Source: an uncultured Clostridia bacterium (lineage in GTDB: Bacteria; Bacillota; Clostridia; Christensenellales; Aristaeellaceae). From it: 64,000 bases of DNA. Below the pieces are notes generated by a model. It was not told where the DNA came from, did not search any database, and worked only from the letters and a program-made list of their open reading frames with translations. Numbering within the stretch: the stretch's first letter is position 1; each line of letters begins with the position of its first letter. Of the stretch, positions 48,810 through 57,461 are shown piece after piece. The stretch spans positions 41,009 through 105,008 of the forward strand of contig CAKTYE010000001.1 of the NCBI GenBank assembly GCA_934631985.1. Direction: 5' to 3'. Position numbers and translations under genes: made by a program.

Positions 48810-48857
48810 GGTGCGCTCCTTTGCTGGTGTAAAGGATTTTCCCTTGACACCTTGTCT

Positions 48858-48885
48858 ATTATACACGCGATGCGGGGAATGTCAA
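48858..48885 (-). promoter_or_regulatory. Promoter of ylxM-ffh-rpsP-khpA
   Basis: Minus strand TTGACA and a perfect TATAAT with a 16-base spacer. Confidence 0.85.
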
Positions 48886-48978
48886 GGGTGGGAAGGGCTT
48901 TTTTCTCGAAAAAAGCTGGTGAAAAAGGGAAGTTTCGGATGAGGGGGGAGAGAGTCTGCGTCCTGGGTGGAGAGTGAG

Positions 48979-49430
48979 GGATTGGCGGCACACGACCGCG
49001 TTGGGGTATGTTACTAGAGAGCATTTCGTCCGTCTGCGGACGGACGACCCACTTTGCGCGCGGGCAAAGTGGGCAAAGCCGCCCGGGGGCCAGCCAAATT
49101 TTCCATGCAGCTAAGGCTGGCCCCCGGACCCCATGAATGCCTCCAGCCATCGCTCGGATCGGAGCCTTCCCGGGGGGACACAACCGGGCTTTCCTGCGGT
49201 TCCGCTCCATGGCATTTCGGCGGCTGACCGTATACAGCCGCCGGAACGCCTTGTCGCTTAGGGCTGGCGTAAGCAGCAAAAGTTACTCGCACTAAAAGCC
49301 GCGCCAGCGCCAAAAGCCTCCCCTGAAAGGGGAGGTGTCCCGAAGGGACGGAGAGGTTCCGTCTCCCCCCAAAGTCTCCCTCCGTAGAGGGAGGACAGCC
49401 GCCCCCGAGGCGGCAGGAGGATAAACTCAC
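48979..49430. repeat. Dispersed intergenic repeat, copy B
   Basis: A second copy of the 15001-15490 element, same orientation, with the same order of landmarks (GGCGGCACACGACCGCG, CCGTCTGCGGACGG, GGGGGCCAGCC with GGCTGGCCCCC, CTGACCGTATACAGCCGCC, AGCCTCCCCTGAAAGGGGAGG). It lies between ylxM and the phoR terminator, also a gene-free stretch. The differences from copy A are mostly single-base changes and few indels. On the minus strand both copies keep one frame open across most of the core. Confidence 0.8.
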
Positions 49431-49474
49431 TCGCCGAAACATCACGCAGCCAATATATATCCCGAACCTTCAAC

Positions 49475-49512
49475 AAAAAGGCACGCTGCCCACTCCCGGC
49501 CAGCGTGCCTTC
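49475..49512 (-). terminator. Terminator of the pst-pho operon
   Basis: Minus strand AAGGCACGCTG and CAGCGTGCCTT pair and run into TTTTTG, 14 bases after the sensor kinase stop. Confidence 0.9.
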
Positions 49513-49525
49513 TCCATACCCACAC

Positions 49526-51175
49526 TCACAAAATCACCGTCACCGTCGTCCCATGCTCCGGGACGCTTTCCAGCCGCAGCTCTGCATGCAGCAGCTGTGC
49601 GGCATGCTTGACAATGGAAAGCCCCAGTCCTGTGCCGCCCGTGGCCTTGGAACGGCTCTTGTCCACACGGTAGAAGCGCTCAAACACCTTCTGCTGATGC
49701 TCCTTGGGAATGCCGATGCCGTTGTCGCGGACGCGGATCCGTGCGCGTCCGTTCAGCTCGTCCAGCAGCAGCTCCACTCGTCCGCCGGGACGGTTGTACT
49801 TGATGGCGTTGTCCGTCAGGTTGTAGAGGATTTCGCCCAGCAGCGCATGGTCAGTGGTGACCGTGGGTGCGGTGCCGACAAGGGAAAGCTGAACGCTGCG
49901 GCTCTCCGCTTTGGGGGTCAGCGATGCAATCGTATCCTGGGCCAGCGCATGCAGATTGACAGGCTGCAATTTCAGTTCCGTGCTGCCCTCGTCCAGTTGA
50001 GACAGGCGCAGAATATCCTCCACCAGCGAAAGCATCCGCTTGGCTTCCTTGCGGATAAGGGAAAGAAAACGCTCCTCATCCTCGGGACTGGCGGCAAGGT
50101 GGTTTTCCAGCAGCTCGGCATAGCCGCTGATGGTGGTCAGGGGCGTGCGCAGCTCATGGGAAACATTGGCGGTGAACTGGCGGCGGTTGGCCTCGGCTTC
50201 ATGCACCGCCGTGTCGTCCTGCAGCAGCAGCAGCGTACCCTCGCCCTGTCCCACCCGGCTGGCGCTGATGTGGAAATGGCGCCCCTCCGCGTCCAGTGAA
50301 CCGTGGGCGCTGTCGGAGGTAGCCAGGGCATGGATCAGGTCTTGCAGCGCCGTGTTGCGGCTGATCTCCAAAAGGGTAATGCGTTCCGGCAGCGGCTGGG
50401 GCGCGTCCAGAATGCTTCGTGCCGCGCCGTTCATGGTGATGACGCGCTGCTGGGGATCGAGGATGATCAGCCCCTCCTGCATGTGGGCAAGCAGCGCTTC
50501 CTGCTCGTCCCGCTGGCTTTTCAGCAGGGCAAGCTGCCGCTGATTTTCCTTCTGCTGAAGGTCAAGCCGGCGCAGCAGCGGGGTCAGTTCTTCATAGCAG
50601 TCGTTGTCCAGCGGATGCTCCGGGTTCAGTGCGATGATGGGCGCGACCAGACCGCGGGTGACCCGCGCGGAAAGCAGCGCCGCCAGCAGCACTGTTACGC
50701 CGAGGATCAGCGCCACCCAGGGCAGAAAGCTGGTCAGGATGCTCCATACGGTTCTTTGGGGAGCGGCAACACGCAGCACCCGCCCGTCCGCCATGCGCTG
50801 GGCATGGTATACCATATCCTCCACCAGCGTCCCGGAGCTGCGGCGCACAGTGGCGGAGCCATTGGCGCGGGCTGTGACGATCTCCTCCCGTGTGCCGTGG
50901 TTTTCCAGTGATGCGGCGCTGGCATAGTTGTCAAAGGCAACGGAGCCGTCCGTGTTTACCAGCGTGACGCGGCGGCCTATTTGCAATCCGGGCAGCACGG
51001 CAGCAGCATCGTCCACCGCCTCCAGCATGGAAACGATGGCAGTTGCCTCGTCATCCAGCGAGGCGATGAGCTGCCGCTGCTCCAGCTGATACAGGCCCAG
51101 CACCAGCACCGTGGTCAGCAGCACCAGCATGGCGCAGCTCAGTGCCATCAGGCTGCGAAAGAGCTTTTTGCGCAT
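49526..51175 (-). CDS. phoR: PhoR-type sensor histidine kinase
   Basis: A 549-residue membrane kinase that, with the adjacent regulator, senses phosphate supply. Two membrane helices at residues about 10-30 and 145-165 bracket an extracytoplasmic domain, followed by a HAMP-like linker, a PAS domain (EGLIILDPQQRVITMNGAARSIL), the HisKA box FTANVSHELRTPLTT, and a catalytic domain with DNAIKYN, DNGIGIP and GTGLGLS. The start directly follows the regulator stop (TAA ATG). Closest to PhoR of pst loci by context; a VicK/WalK-like function is less likely. Confidence 0.93.
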   Translation of the reverse strand: MRKKLFRSLMALSCAMLVLLTTVLVLGLYQLEQRQLIASLDDEATAIVSMLEAVDDAAAVLPGLQIGRRVTLVNTDGSVAFDNYASAASLENHGTREEIVTARANGSATVRRSSGTLVEDMVYHAQRMADGRVLRVAAPQRTVWSILTSFLPWVALILGVTVLLAALLSARVTRGLVAPIIALNPEHPLDNDCYEELTPLLRRLDLQQKENQRQLALLKSQRDEQEALLAHMQEGLIILDPQQRVITMNGAARSILDAPQPLPERITLLEISRNTALQDLIHALATSDSAHGSLDAEGRHFHISASRVGQGEGTLLLLQDDTAVHEAEANRRQFTANVSHELRTPLTTISGYAELLENHLAASPEDEERFLSLIRKEAKRMLSLVEDILRLSQLDEGSTELKLQPVNLHALAQDTIASLTPKAESRSVQLSLVGTAPTVTTDHALLGEILYNLTDNAIKYNRPGGRVELLLDELNGRARIRVRDNGIGIPKEHQQKVFERFYRVDKSRSKATGGTGLGLSIVKHAAQLLHAELRLESVPEHGTTVTVIL

Positions 51176-51847
51176 TTAATCCTCCATGCGATAGCCCACG
51201 CCGCGCACGGTTTGCAGCAGGGACGCGCCTGCGCCCAGCTTCTGGCGCAGGGTGCCCATGTGTACGTCCACCGTGCGGGTGTCGCCGGGAAAGTCGATGC
51301 CCCATACGGTGTCCAGCAGCTTTTCACGGGTCAGCACCAGACCGCGATTGCGCATCAGCGTTTCCAGCAGGTCAAATTCCTTGCGGGTCAGCACCACGTT
51401 GCTGCCTTCCACCGTCACCTGGCGGCGGCTGGGATCCAGCGTGATGATGCCTGCCGACAGGGGGGCAGTGCCGAAAGCGGCAGCTCCGCTGCGGCGCTGC
51501 ACTGCCTTCACCCGGCTTAGCAGCTCCATCACCCCAAAGGGCTTTACCACATAATCATCCGCACCGCTGTCCAGGCCGGTTACCTTGTCCATTTCCGTGC
51601 CGCGGGCGGTCAGCAGAATAACGGGGATCTCCCGGGTGGCAAGGTTGTGGCGCAGAAAGTGCAAAAGGCTCAGACCGTCCTCACCGGGCAGCATTACATC
51701 CAGCAGCACCAGCTCGGGCGGCTTCTTTTCCACGGCATGGCGAAAGGCCACGCCGTCCTCAAAGCCCTCGGCCTCGTACCCGGCCTGACGCAGGGCGTAT
51801 AGTATCAGCTCCCGGATGGCAGCATCGTCCTCCACAGAATAGATCAT
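51176..51847 (-). CDS. phoP: PhoB/PhoP-type response regulator
   Basis: A 223-residue regulator with a receiver domain (VEDDAAIRELI, LLDVMLPGEDGL with the phospho-acceptor Asp, TARGTEMDKVTGLDSGADDYVVKPF) and an OmpR-type winged helix (VTVEGSNVVLTRKEFDLLETLM, DIRTVDVHMGTLRQKLGA-like). It should activate the pst operon on phosphate shortage. It overlaps phoU by four bases (ATGA). A candidate binding box lies ahead of pstS (55922-55964). Confidence 0.93.
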   Translation of the reverse strand: MIYSVEDDAAIRELILYALRQAGYEAEGFEDGVAFRHAVEKKPPELVLLDVMLPGEDGLSLLHFLRHNLATREIPVILLTARGTEMDKVTGLDSGADDYVVKPFGVMELLSRVKAVQRRSGAAAFGTAPLSAGIITLDPSRRQVTVEGSNVVLTRKEFDLLETLMRNRGLVLTREKLLDTVWGIDFPGDTRTVDVHMGTLRQKLGAGASLLQTVRGVGYRMED

Positions 51848-52500
51848 GTCAGTGCTTCTCCTTTATACAGGCCGGTCACGGCGTATTGTACCCATTCGGC
51901 AATGTTGGTGGCATGGTCGCCGATGCGTTCCAGATATTTAGCGATCATCAGCATATCCAGCGCTGCCATGGCGCAGCCGGGGGCGTTGCGAAGCTGCTCC
52001 ACCAGCTCGCCTTTGACGTTGAGGAACAGCGCGTCCACCACGTCGTCCTCCTCCAACACCTGCTGGGCTAATTTTACATCCCGCCGCACATAAGCGTCAA
52101 TAGCCCGGCGGACCATTTGCCGGGCCTCGGCCGCCATGGCGGGGATATGCTCCGGGGGCGCAAGGTGGGGCGTTTTTTCCAGCATGGTCACCACCTCGGC
52201 AATGTCCGCAGCCTGGTCGCCGATGCGCTCCATATCGGTGATCATTTTCAGCGCTGAGGAAACAAGGCGCAGGTCACGGGCCACGGGCTGCTGCATCAGC
52301 AGCATGCGCAGGCACAGGGTCTCAATGTCCCGCTCCTGCCGATCGATGGCGGGGTCGGCGGACATGATGTCCCGGGCCAGCGCAAGGTCATGCTGCAGCA
52401 GCGCCTCGCAGGCGCCCTCAATGGCATTTTCCGCCATAGTTCCCATCAGGATCATCTCCTGATTCAGCTTTCCCAGCTGTTCGTCAAACACTGAGCGCAT
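51844..52500 (-). CDS. phoU: Phosphate transport and signalling regulator PhoU
   Basis: A 218-residue all-helical protein made of two PhoU repeats, RSVFDEQLGKLNQEMILMGTMAENAIEG and the second starting near MAAEARQMVRRAIDAYVRRD, with metal-binding EDVVDALF and the ERIGDHATNIAEWVQY motif. It links the Pst transporter to PhoR and turns the system down when phosphate is plentiful. It overlaps pstB and the response regulator gene by one to four bases. Confidence 0.95.
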   Translation of the reverse strand: MRSVFDEQLGKLNQEMILMGTMAENAIEGACEALLQHDLALARDIMSADPAIDRQERDIETLCLRMLLMQQPVARDLRLVSSALKMITDMERIGDQAADIAEVVTMLEKTPHLAPPEHIPAMAAEARQMVRRAIDAYVRRDVKLAQQVLEEDDVVDALFLNVKGELVEQLRNAPGCAMAALDMLMIAKYLERIGDHATNIAEWVQYAVTGLYKGEALT

Positions 52501-53255
52501 CAGCCAAACCTCCCCGTAATGTAATCCTCCGTGCGCTGATCCTGCGGCGCGGAGAACAGCTTTTCCGTTGCGTCCTCCTCAATGACCTGTCCCAGCAGGA
52601 AAAACGCCGTTCTGTCGGAAACCCGCAGGGCCTGCTGCATGTTGTGGGTGACCATGATGATGGTGTAGTCCTGCTTCAGCTGCAATACCAGCTCCTCGAT
52701 CTTGCTGGTGGAAATGGGATCCAGCGCGGAGGTCGGCTCATCCATCAGCAGTATCTCGGGCTTCACCGCCAGGGCGCGGGCGATGCACAGCCGCTGCTGC
52801 TGACCCCCGGAAAGGCCCAGGGCGCTTTGCTTCAGACGATCCTTCAGCTCGTCCCAGATGGCGGCCTTTTGCAGGGATTCCTCCACCAGCGTGTCCAGCT
52901 TGGCCTTGCTGCGGATGCCGTGGGTGCGGGGGCCGTAGGCGATGTTGTCATACACGCTCATGGGGAAGGGGTTCGGCTTTTGAAACACCATGCCCACCCG
53001 GCGGCGCAGCAGGTTCACATCCGTGTCCGGGGCATAAATATCCTTGCCATCCAGAGCAATGGTGCCGGTGATCTTGCAGCCAGGTACCAGGTCGTTCATG
53101 CGGTTCAGCGATTTGAGCAGCGTGCTTTTGCCGCAGCCGCTGGGGCCGATGAAGGCTGTGATGGCGGCGGCCTGCAGGTGCAGGCTCACGTCCTTCAGGG
53201 CGTGAAACGTATCGTAATAGAGATCAACGTGCGTCAGGGTAAATTTATCGTGCAT
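52500..53255 (-). CDS. pstB: Phosphate ABC transporter ATP-binding protein
   Basis: A 251-residue ATPase with Walker A GPSGCGKSTLLKSLNRMND, Q-loop FQKPNPFPMS, signature LSGGQQQRLCIARALA and Walker B ILLMDEPTSALDPIST. The NPFPMSVYDNIAYGPR stretch is diagnostic for PstB. It powers uptake through PstA and PstC. The stop overlaps the phoU start (TGATG). Confidence 0.97.
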   Translation of the reverse strand: MHDKFTLTHVDLYYDTFHALKDVSLHLQAAAITAFIGPSGCGKSTLLKSLNRMNDLVPGCKITGTIALDGKDIYAPDTDVNLLRRRVGMVFQKPNPFPMSVYDNIAYGPRTHGIRSKAKLDTLVEESLQKAAIWDELKDRLKQSALGLSGGQQQRLCIARALAVKPEILLMDEPTSALDPISTSKIEELVLQLKQDYTIIMVTHNMQQALRVSDRTAFFLLGQVIEEDATEKLFSAPQDQRTEDYITGRFG

Positions 53256-53282
53256 GGAGAAGCTCCTTTTCTCAGATGTCGA

Positions 53283-54119
53283 TCAGGGTGCTGTCTGCCT
53301 GCTGCGTCCCCAGCGGTTCATCAGCGCGTTCATCAGAAACACAATGACCAGCAGCACCACGGCGGTGGCATAGGCCTCGCCCACATGCAGCCCTTCCCCG
53401 GAGAGAACGTACACATGCACGGCAAGGGTTGCGCCGGAGGCTCGCGGGTCAGCCGCGAACTGGGCCACCGTGCCGGAGGTGTAGATCAGCGCCGCTGTTT
53501 CGCCCACAATGCGGCCCACCGCCAGAATAATGCCCGCGAGGATGCCATTGCTTGCGGCGGGCAGCACCACTTGCATCACCGTGCGCAGCTTGCCTGCACC
53601 CAGGGCCAGGCTGCCCTCACGGTAGCTGTCCGGGACGGCAATCAGGGCCTCCTCCGTGGTGCGCAGAATGAGCGGCAGCACCATGATAGCAAGGGTCAGC
53701 GCACCTGACAGCATGGAATAACCCCAGTGCAGGGTGGTCACAAACAGAATCATGCCGAACAGGCCGTACAGGATGGAGGGGATGCCCGTCAGCGTTTCCG
53801 CCGTGATCCGCACCAGACGCACCAGGCGGCTTTTCCGCGGCGCGTATTCCACCAGATAGATCGCGCCGCCCACCCCCAGCGGAGCCGCGATCGCCAGCGC
53901 CAGCACGGTCATCCACAGGGTATTGAACAGCGCGGGCAGCATGGAAACGTTTTCAGTGGTGTATTGCAGTGCAAACATGCTGGGCTTCAAATAGGGAATG
54001 CCGCGATACAGCACATACCCCGCCAGCAAAAGCAGCAGACCGCCCGTAAGCAGCGCCGCCAGCCCGCACAGCAGGCGCAGCAGCAGTGAAAAGGGATGCC
54101 GCAGATAGGTGCGTATCAA
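53283..54119 (-). CDS. pstA: Phosphate ABC transporter permease PstA
   Basis: A 278-residue membrane protein with about six helices and the PstA blocks GIPYLKPSMF, AETLTGIPSILYGLFGMILF, EALIAVPDSYREGSLALGAGKLRTV and VGETAALIYTSG. It forms the transmembrane pore with PstC, whose gene it overlaps by four bases (ATGA). Confidence 0.96.
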   Translation of the reverse strand: MIRTYLRHPFSLLLRLLCGLAALLTGGLLLLLAGYVLYRGIPYLKPSMFALQYTTENVSMLPALFNTLWMTVLALAIAAPLGVGGAIYLVEYAPRKSRLVRLVRITAETLTGIPSILYGLFGMILFVTTLHWGYSMLSGALTLAIMVLPLILRTTEEALIAVPDSYREGSLALGAGKLRTVMQVVLPAASNGILAGIILAVGRIVGETAALIYTSGTVAQFAADPRASGATLAVHVYVLSGEGLHVGEAYATAVVLLVIVFLMNALMNRWGRSRQTAP

Positions 54120-54958
54120 CAGGCAGCCCTCCTTTTGATGGCGGAAAAGAGCAGATTGATCAGCAGAATGAACACAAACAGCACCACGCCCGTGGCGATC
54201 AGCGCCTCCCGGTGGAGGTCGGCGGCATAGCCCATTTCCATGACGATGTTGGCGGTCATGGTGCGGATGCCCTTCAGCAGATCGGAGGTGACGCGGGGCT
54301 GATTGCCAGCCACCATCATCACGGCGGTGGTTTCGCCGATGGCGCGGCCCACCCCCAGCACAATGCCCGAGGTCACCCCGGAGGAGGCCGCTGGGAGCAT
54401 CACGCGAAACACGCTGCGCTCCGCCGTTGCACCCAGGGCCAGGCTGCCTTCATAATAGCTGCGGGGGATCTGCCGCAGGGCGGCGACGGCAACATTGATG
54501 ATGGTCGGCAGGATCATCATGCCCAGCAGCATGCTGGCGGCAAGGATGGACAAGCCCTTGCCGCCAAAGGTCTCCCGCACAAAGGGAACGAGCAGCGTCA
54601 GTCCGAACAGTCCGTAAATGACCGAGGGAACGCCCGCCATCAGCGAGACCATTGGCTCCAGCACCTTCAGCACAGGCTTCGGGGCGAAATAGGCGATGTA
54701 CAGCGAGGTCAGCACCGCAATGGGCGCACCCAGCAGAATGGCCCCGGCGGTGATATACAGGCTGCCCAGGATCATGGGCCAAATGCCGAAAATGCCGCTG
54801 GTGGGCTTCCACTGCTCCCCGGACAGGAAGGACAGCAGGGGAACGCTGCGGAAAAACGGCAGGCCGTTGGCAAACAGAAACAGGCAGATCAGCGCCACGG
54901 CAAGGATACACGCACATGCCGCAGCGCAAAAGATACCGTGCATGACCTTTTCTTTCAT
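54116..54958 (-). CDS. pstC: Phosphate ABC transporter permease PstC
   Basis: A 280-residue membrane protein; start at 54958 after AAGGAG. Blocks SGIFGIWPMILGSLYIT, MAGVPSVIYGLFGL, LRQIPRSYYEGSLALGATAERSVFRVMLPAASSGVTSG and VGRAIGETTAVMMVAGN define PstC. Pairs with PstA. A hairpin lies between its start and the pstS stop. Confidence 0.96.
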   Translation of the reverse strand: MKEKVMHGIFCAAACACILAVALICLFLFANGLPFFRSVPLLSFLSGEQWKPTSGIFGIWPMILGSLYITAGAILLGAPIAVLTSLYIAYFAPKPVLKVLEPMVSLMAGVPSVIYGLFGLTLLVPFVRETFGGKGLSILAASMLLGMMILPTIINVAVAALRQIPRSYYEGSLALGATAERSVFRVMLPAASSGVTSGIVLGVGRAIGETTAVMMVAGNQPRVTSDLLKGIRTMTANIVMEMGYAADLHREALIATGVVLFVFILLINLLFSAIKRRAAC

Positions 54959-54970
54959 GCTTACTCCTTG

Positions 54971-55020
54971 AAAAAGCAGCATAAGGGAGGCGCTTCTCCT
55001 GTGAGAAAGCGGCCTCCCTT
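54971..55020 (-). terminator. Partial terminator between pstS and pstC
   Basis: Minus strand AAGGGAGGC and GCCTCCCTT arms with an inner CTTTCTC/GAGAAG stem, followed by TGCTGCTTTTTC. It would lower expression of the membrane genes compared with pstS, a common arrangement for binding proteins. Confidence 0.65.
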
Positions 55021-55031
55021 AGGTGCTTTTT

Positions 55032-55886
55032 TTACTTTACTTCGCTCCAGTCGGTGATCTCGCCGGTGAAGATGGCCTTCACCTGCTCCAGCGGTAGGGT
55101 CTCCACGGGGTTCTCCTGATTCACAATGACCGCGATGCCGTCCATGGCGATGGTGGTGCCGATGAGTCCGGCTTCCTTCTCGCTGTCCTTCAGGTCACGG
55201 GAGGCCATGCCGATGTCACAGATGCCGTCCATGGCGGACTGCATGCCCGTGGTGGAGTCGCTCTGCTGCACCTCGATCTCGGCACTGGGATTCACGGCCT
55301 GATAGGCCTCTTTCAGCTTCTGCATGACGGGGGTCACAGAGGAAGAACCAGCCACCACGATCTTCCCGGCGACCTGCTTGCCCGCGTAGGCAGGCGCATC
55401 GTCCAGCGGAATGTACTTGTTTTCAGCAATGACGGCTTGGCCCTCTGCTGAGAGAATAAAGCTCACAAAATCCTGCGCGACATCGCTGAGACCTTCCTTC
55501 ACGGTAATGTTGAAGGGGCGGGCCAGGGAATACGTTCCCGCCTTGATGTTCTCGACCGTGGCGTCTACGCCGCCGATCTGCACGGCCTTCACCGTGTCGT
55601 TCAGGCTGCCCAGGGAGATATAGCCGATGGCGCTGGCATCTCCGGCGACAGTGGTCATCATGACGTTGGTAGAGTTGGTCACAACGGCTTCCTCAGTGGT
55701 GTTATCGACCTTCATACCCTCGGCGTTTTTGGCTTCCACGCCCGTCAGCTCCACGAACGCGCCGCGGGTGCCGCTGCCCTCCTCGCGGGAGACTACGGTG
55801 ATCTCACCGCTCATCTCTGCACAGGCGGCGCTTGCACCCAACAGCAGCGCCAGTACCAAGCCTACCATCTTTTTTCCAGTACGCAT
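55032..55886 (-). CDS. pstS: Phosphate-binding protein PstS, circularly permuted
   Basis: A 284-residue exported protein (signal peptide MRTGKKMVGLVLALLLGASAACAE; a lipobox-like LGASAAC is possible). The order of its two halves is swapped relative to the usual PstS. It begins with the block normally in the second half (GEITVVSREEGSGTRGAFVEL, AIGYISLGSLNDTVKAV, FVSFILSAEGQAVIAENKYIPL), and ends with the block normally first (GKIVVAGSSSVTPVMQKLKEAY, VQQSDSTTGMQSAMDGICDIGMASRDL, IFTGEITDWSEVK). All phosphate ligands seem present. First gene of pstSCAB-phoU-phoPR. Confidence 0.92.
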   Translation of the reverse strand: MRTGKKMVGLVLALLLGASAACAEMSGEITVVSREEGSGTRGAFVELTGVEAKNAEGMKVDNTTEEAVVTNSTNVMMTTVAGDASAIGYISLGSLNDTVKAVQIGGVDATVENIKAGTYSLARPFNITVKEGLSDVAQDFVSFILSAEGQAVIAENKYIPLDDAPAYAGKQVAGKIVVAGSSSVTPVMQKLKEAYQAVNPSAEIEVQQSDSTTGMQSAMDGICDIGMASRDLKDSEKEAGLIGTTIAMDGIAVIVNQENPVETLPLEQVKAIFTGEITDWSEVK

Positions 55887-55921
55887 TTTCTTTCTTCCTC
55901 CTCTTTCTTTGTACGAGTGGA

Positions 55922-55964
55922 AGTATACGGTACGGTTGTAATGTCTGCATGGTACAGGTGTAAA
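55922..55964 (-). promoter_or_regulatory. Candidate phosphate-regulated promoter of pstS
   Basis: Minus strand TATACT (-10) lies about 35 bases before pstS. Upstream are TTTACAC and ATTACAA at 22-base spacing (two turns of 11), as in direct-repeat Pho boxes of Firmicutes. There is no good -35 box, typical for activator-dependent promoters. The match is weak. Confidence 0.35.
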
Positions 55965-55976
55965 TCCTGCGTAAAA

Positions 55977-56807
55977 TCAGCCGAGGGCCACGTCCAGCGC
56001 CATCATGAGGATAAAGCCCAATAGCGTCCACACGGTGACGCGCGTCCGCTGGGGCGAGGCCTGGCTTTCGGGAATCATTTCAGAAAGCAGCACCCAGAGC
56101 ATGGCCCCGGCGGCAAAGCAGAGCAGGAAGGGCAGCGCGAATTGCAGCGATGCCGCCAGCGCAGCGCCGACCACAGCGGCAACAGGCTCCACAAAGCCGC
56201 TGAGCTGCCCAAAGAAGAATGCGCGGGTGCGGGGCATGCCTTCCCGGCGGAGGGGCAGGGAAACGGCGGCACCCTCGGGAAAATTTTGCAGCCCGATGCC
56301 CAGCGCCAGCATACAGGCCCCGGACAGCGCCGCAGCGTTTCCAGCGGCGACCAGCGCCCCAAAAGCAACGCCCACGGCAAGCCCCTCGGGAATATTGTGC
56401 AGGGTAATGGAAGCGATCAGCAGGCGGCAGCGCCGCGCGGAGGTATTCTCTCGGCGCACCAGCCCCAGGCGCTTGCACAGGGCCTCGCCCAGCAGAAGGA
56501 CGGCGCTGCCCGCCACCAGCCCCAGCGCCGCAGTGAACCAGGCGTTCAGGTGCAGCCGTTCCGCCTGGGCAAGTCCTGGCTCCAGCAGGGACCAGAAGCA
56601 GGAGGCCAGCATAACGCCCGCGCCGAAGCCCAGCATGCGATCCATGGCCCCAGCGGAAAAGCGCCGGGTGAGCAGCACCGTCGCCGCACCCAGCATGGTG
56701 ATGAACCAGGTAAAAAGCCCTGCCAGCGCCGCATAGCATAGGCAGTGTGACAGGGAAAACGTCGCATTCGCAATCAAGCGGTATCGCCTCGCTTTTTCTG
56801 CGTGCAT
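55977..56807 (-). CDS. ZIP-family metal transporter
   Basis: A 276-residue membrane protein with about eight helices. The two metal-site helices are IASITLHNIPEGLAVGVAFGAL and LGIGLQNFPEGAAVSLPLR, the marks of the GufA/ZupT branch, which imports zinc or other divalent ions. The start is uncertain: the ATG at 56807 lacks a ribosome binding site, while a TTG at 56777 is preceded by GAGG. The glycine/charge-rich loop between helices 3 and 4 is short in Asp/His compared with eukaryotic ZIPs. It ends 91 bases from the pstS start on the same strand. Confidence 0.88.
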   Translation of the reverse strand: MHAEKARRYRLIANATFSLSHCLCYAALAGLFTWFITMLGAATVLLTRRFSAGAMDRMLGFGAGVMLASCFWSLLEPGLAQAERLHLNAWFTAALGLVAGSAVLLLGEALCKRLGLVRRENTSARRCRLLIASITLHNIPEGLAVGVAFGALVAAGNAAALSGACMLALGIGLQNFPEGAAVSLPLRREGMPRTRAFFFGQLSGFVEPVAAVVGAALAASLQFALPFLLCFAAGAMLWVLLSEMIPESQASPQRTRVTVWTLLGFILMMALDVALG

Positions 56808-56958
56808 GCACGCGGATAATTCAGCGTATGCGCAGGATGGGGGAGGGGTGAAAAGAAAAGGGAGAGCAATATGCAGCTGCTTGAAACGGATGTGTTTGCA
56901 TAGCCTTAGATGCAGCTATCTAATGAGACGATGAAAGGGTGCGAGACTGCAACGTAAA

Positions 56959-57006
56959 ACCTCATCCGTCGCTGCGGCGACACCTTCCCCAGCGGGCAAG
57001 GCGCGG
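56959..57006. repeat. Short dispersed repeat fragment
   Basis: CCTCATCCGTC, a GTCGC/GCGAC hairpin and ACCTTCCCCAGCGGGCAAGG form the start of a repeat type often seen between genes of gut Firmicutes. Only one partial copy is here. The rest of 56808-57055 has no gene I can support. Confidence 0.4.
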
Positions 57007-57055
57007 CTGGACGGCTGATGTTGCAAAGCTTTCTGCACGGATGGTACAGCTATAC

Positions 57056-57095
57056 GAAAAACGCCCTGAAACGCTTTCACATTTCAGGACGTTTT
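57056..57095 (-). terminator. Terminator of the tRNA-Ser genes
   Basis: Minus strand AACG-CCTGAAA and TTTCAGG-CGTT arms (one mismatch) followed by TTTTTCG. Confidence 0.8.
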
Positions 57096-57098
57096 ATG

Positions 57099-57187
57099 CG
57101 GAGAAGCCGGGATTTGAACCCGGGCTGCGGTTAACCCACACTACTCCCTTAGCAGGGGAGCCCCTTCGGCCACTTGGGTACTTCTCC
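57099..57187 (-). tRNA. tRNA-Ser (anticodon GCT)
   Basis: Long variable arm typical of tRNA-Ser. Acceptor GGAGAAG/CTTCTCC, anticodon stem CTCCC/GGGAG with loop CTGCTAA (anticodon GCT), T-arm GGGTTCAAATCCC. The 3' CCA is not encoded (the gene ends ...CTCCG). It reads AGC and AGT. Confidence 0.95.
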
Positions 57188-57207
57188 ATGTCAAGCAAGT
57201 ATGAAAT

Positions 57208-57296
57208 TGGCGGAGAGAGAGGGATTCGAACCCCCGGTGCCTTTCGACATCACTGGTTTTCAAGACCAGCGCCTTCAACCGCTCGGCCATCTCTCC
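57208..57296 (-). tRNA. tRNA-Ser (anticodon TGA)
   Basis: Acceptor GGAGAGA/TCTCTCC, anticodon stem CTGGT/ACCAG with loop CTTGAAA (anticodon TGA), long variable arm, T-loop GGTTCGAATCC and an encoded CCA end. It lies 20 bases upstream of the GCT isoacceptor and is likely co-transcribed. Confidence 0.95.
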
Positions 57297-57412
57297 TCGG
57301 TGCGAACCAGCGAATAAGAGTATACCATGCTGACGGGGGTCTGTCAAGATATTTTTCCATATTTTCTGATTTTTATGCGGACAGGCGCATAAGCCCGGGG
57401 AAGCAGGCGGAC

Positions 57413-57452
57413 AAAAGCGGCCCCGAATGGAGATGTTTCTCCATTCGGGGCC
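57413..57452 (-). terminator. Terminator of the GH13 gene
   Basis: Minus strand CCCCGAATGGAGA and TCTCCATTCGGGG pair almost perfectly, with CCGCTTTTG after the stem. Confidence 0.75.
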
Positions 57453-57461
57453 AGACAGGAC

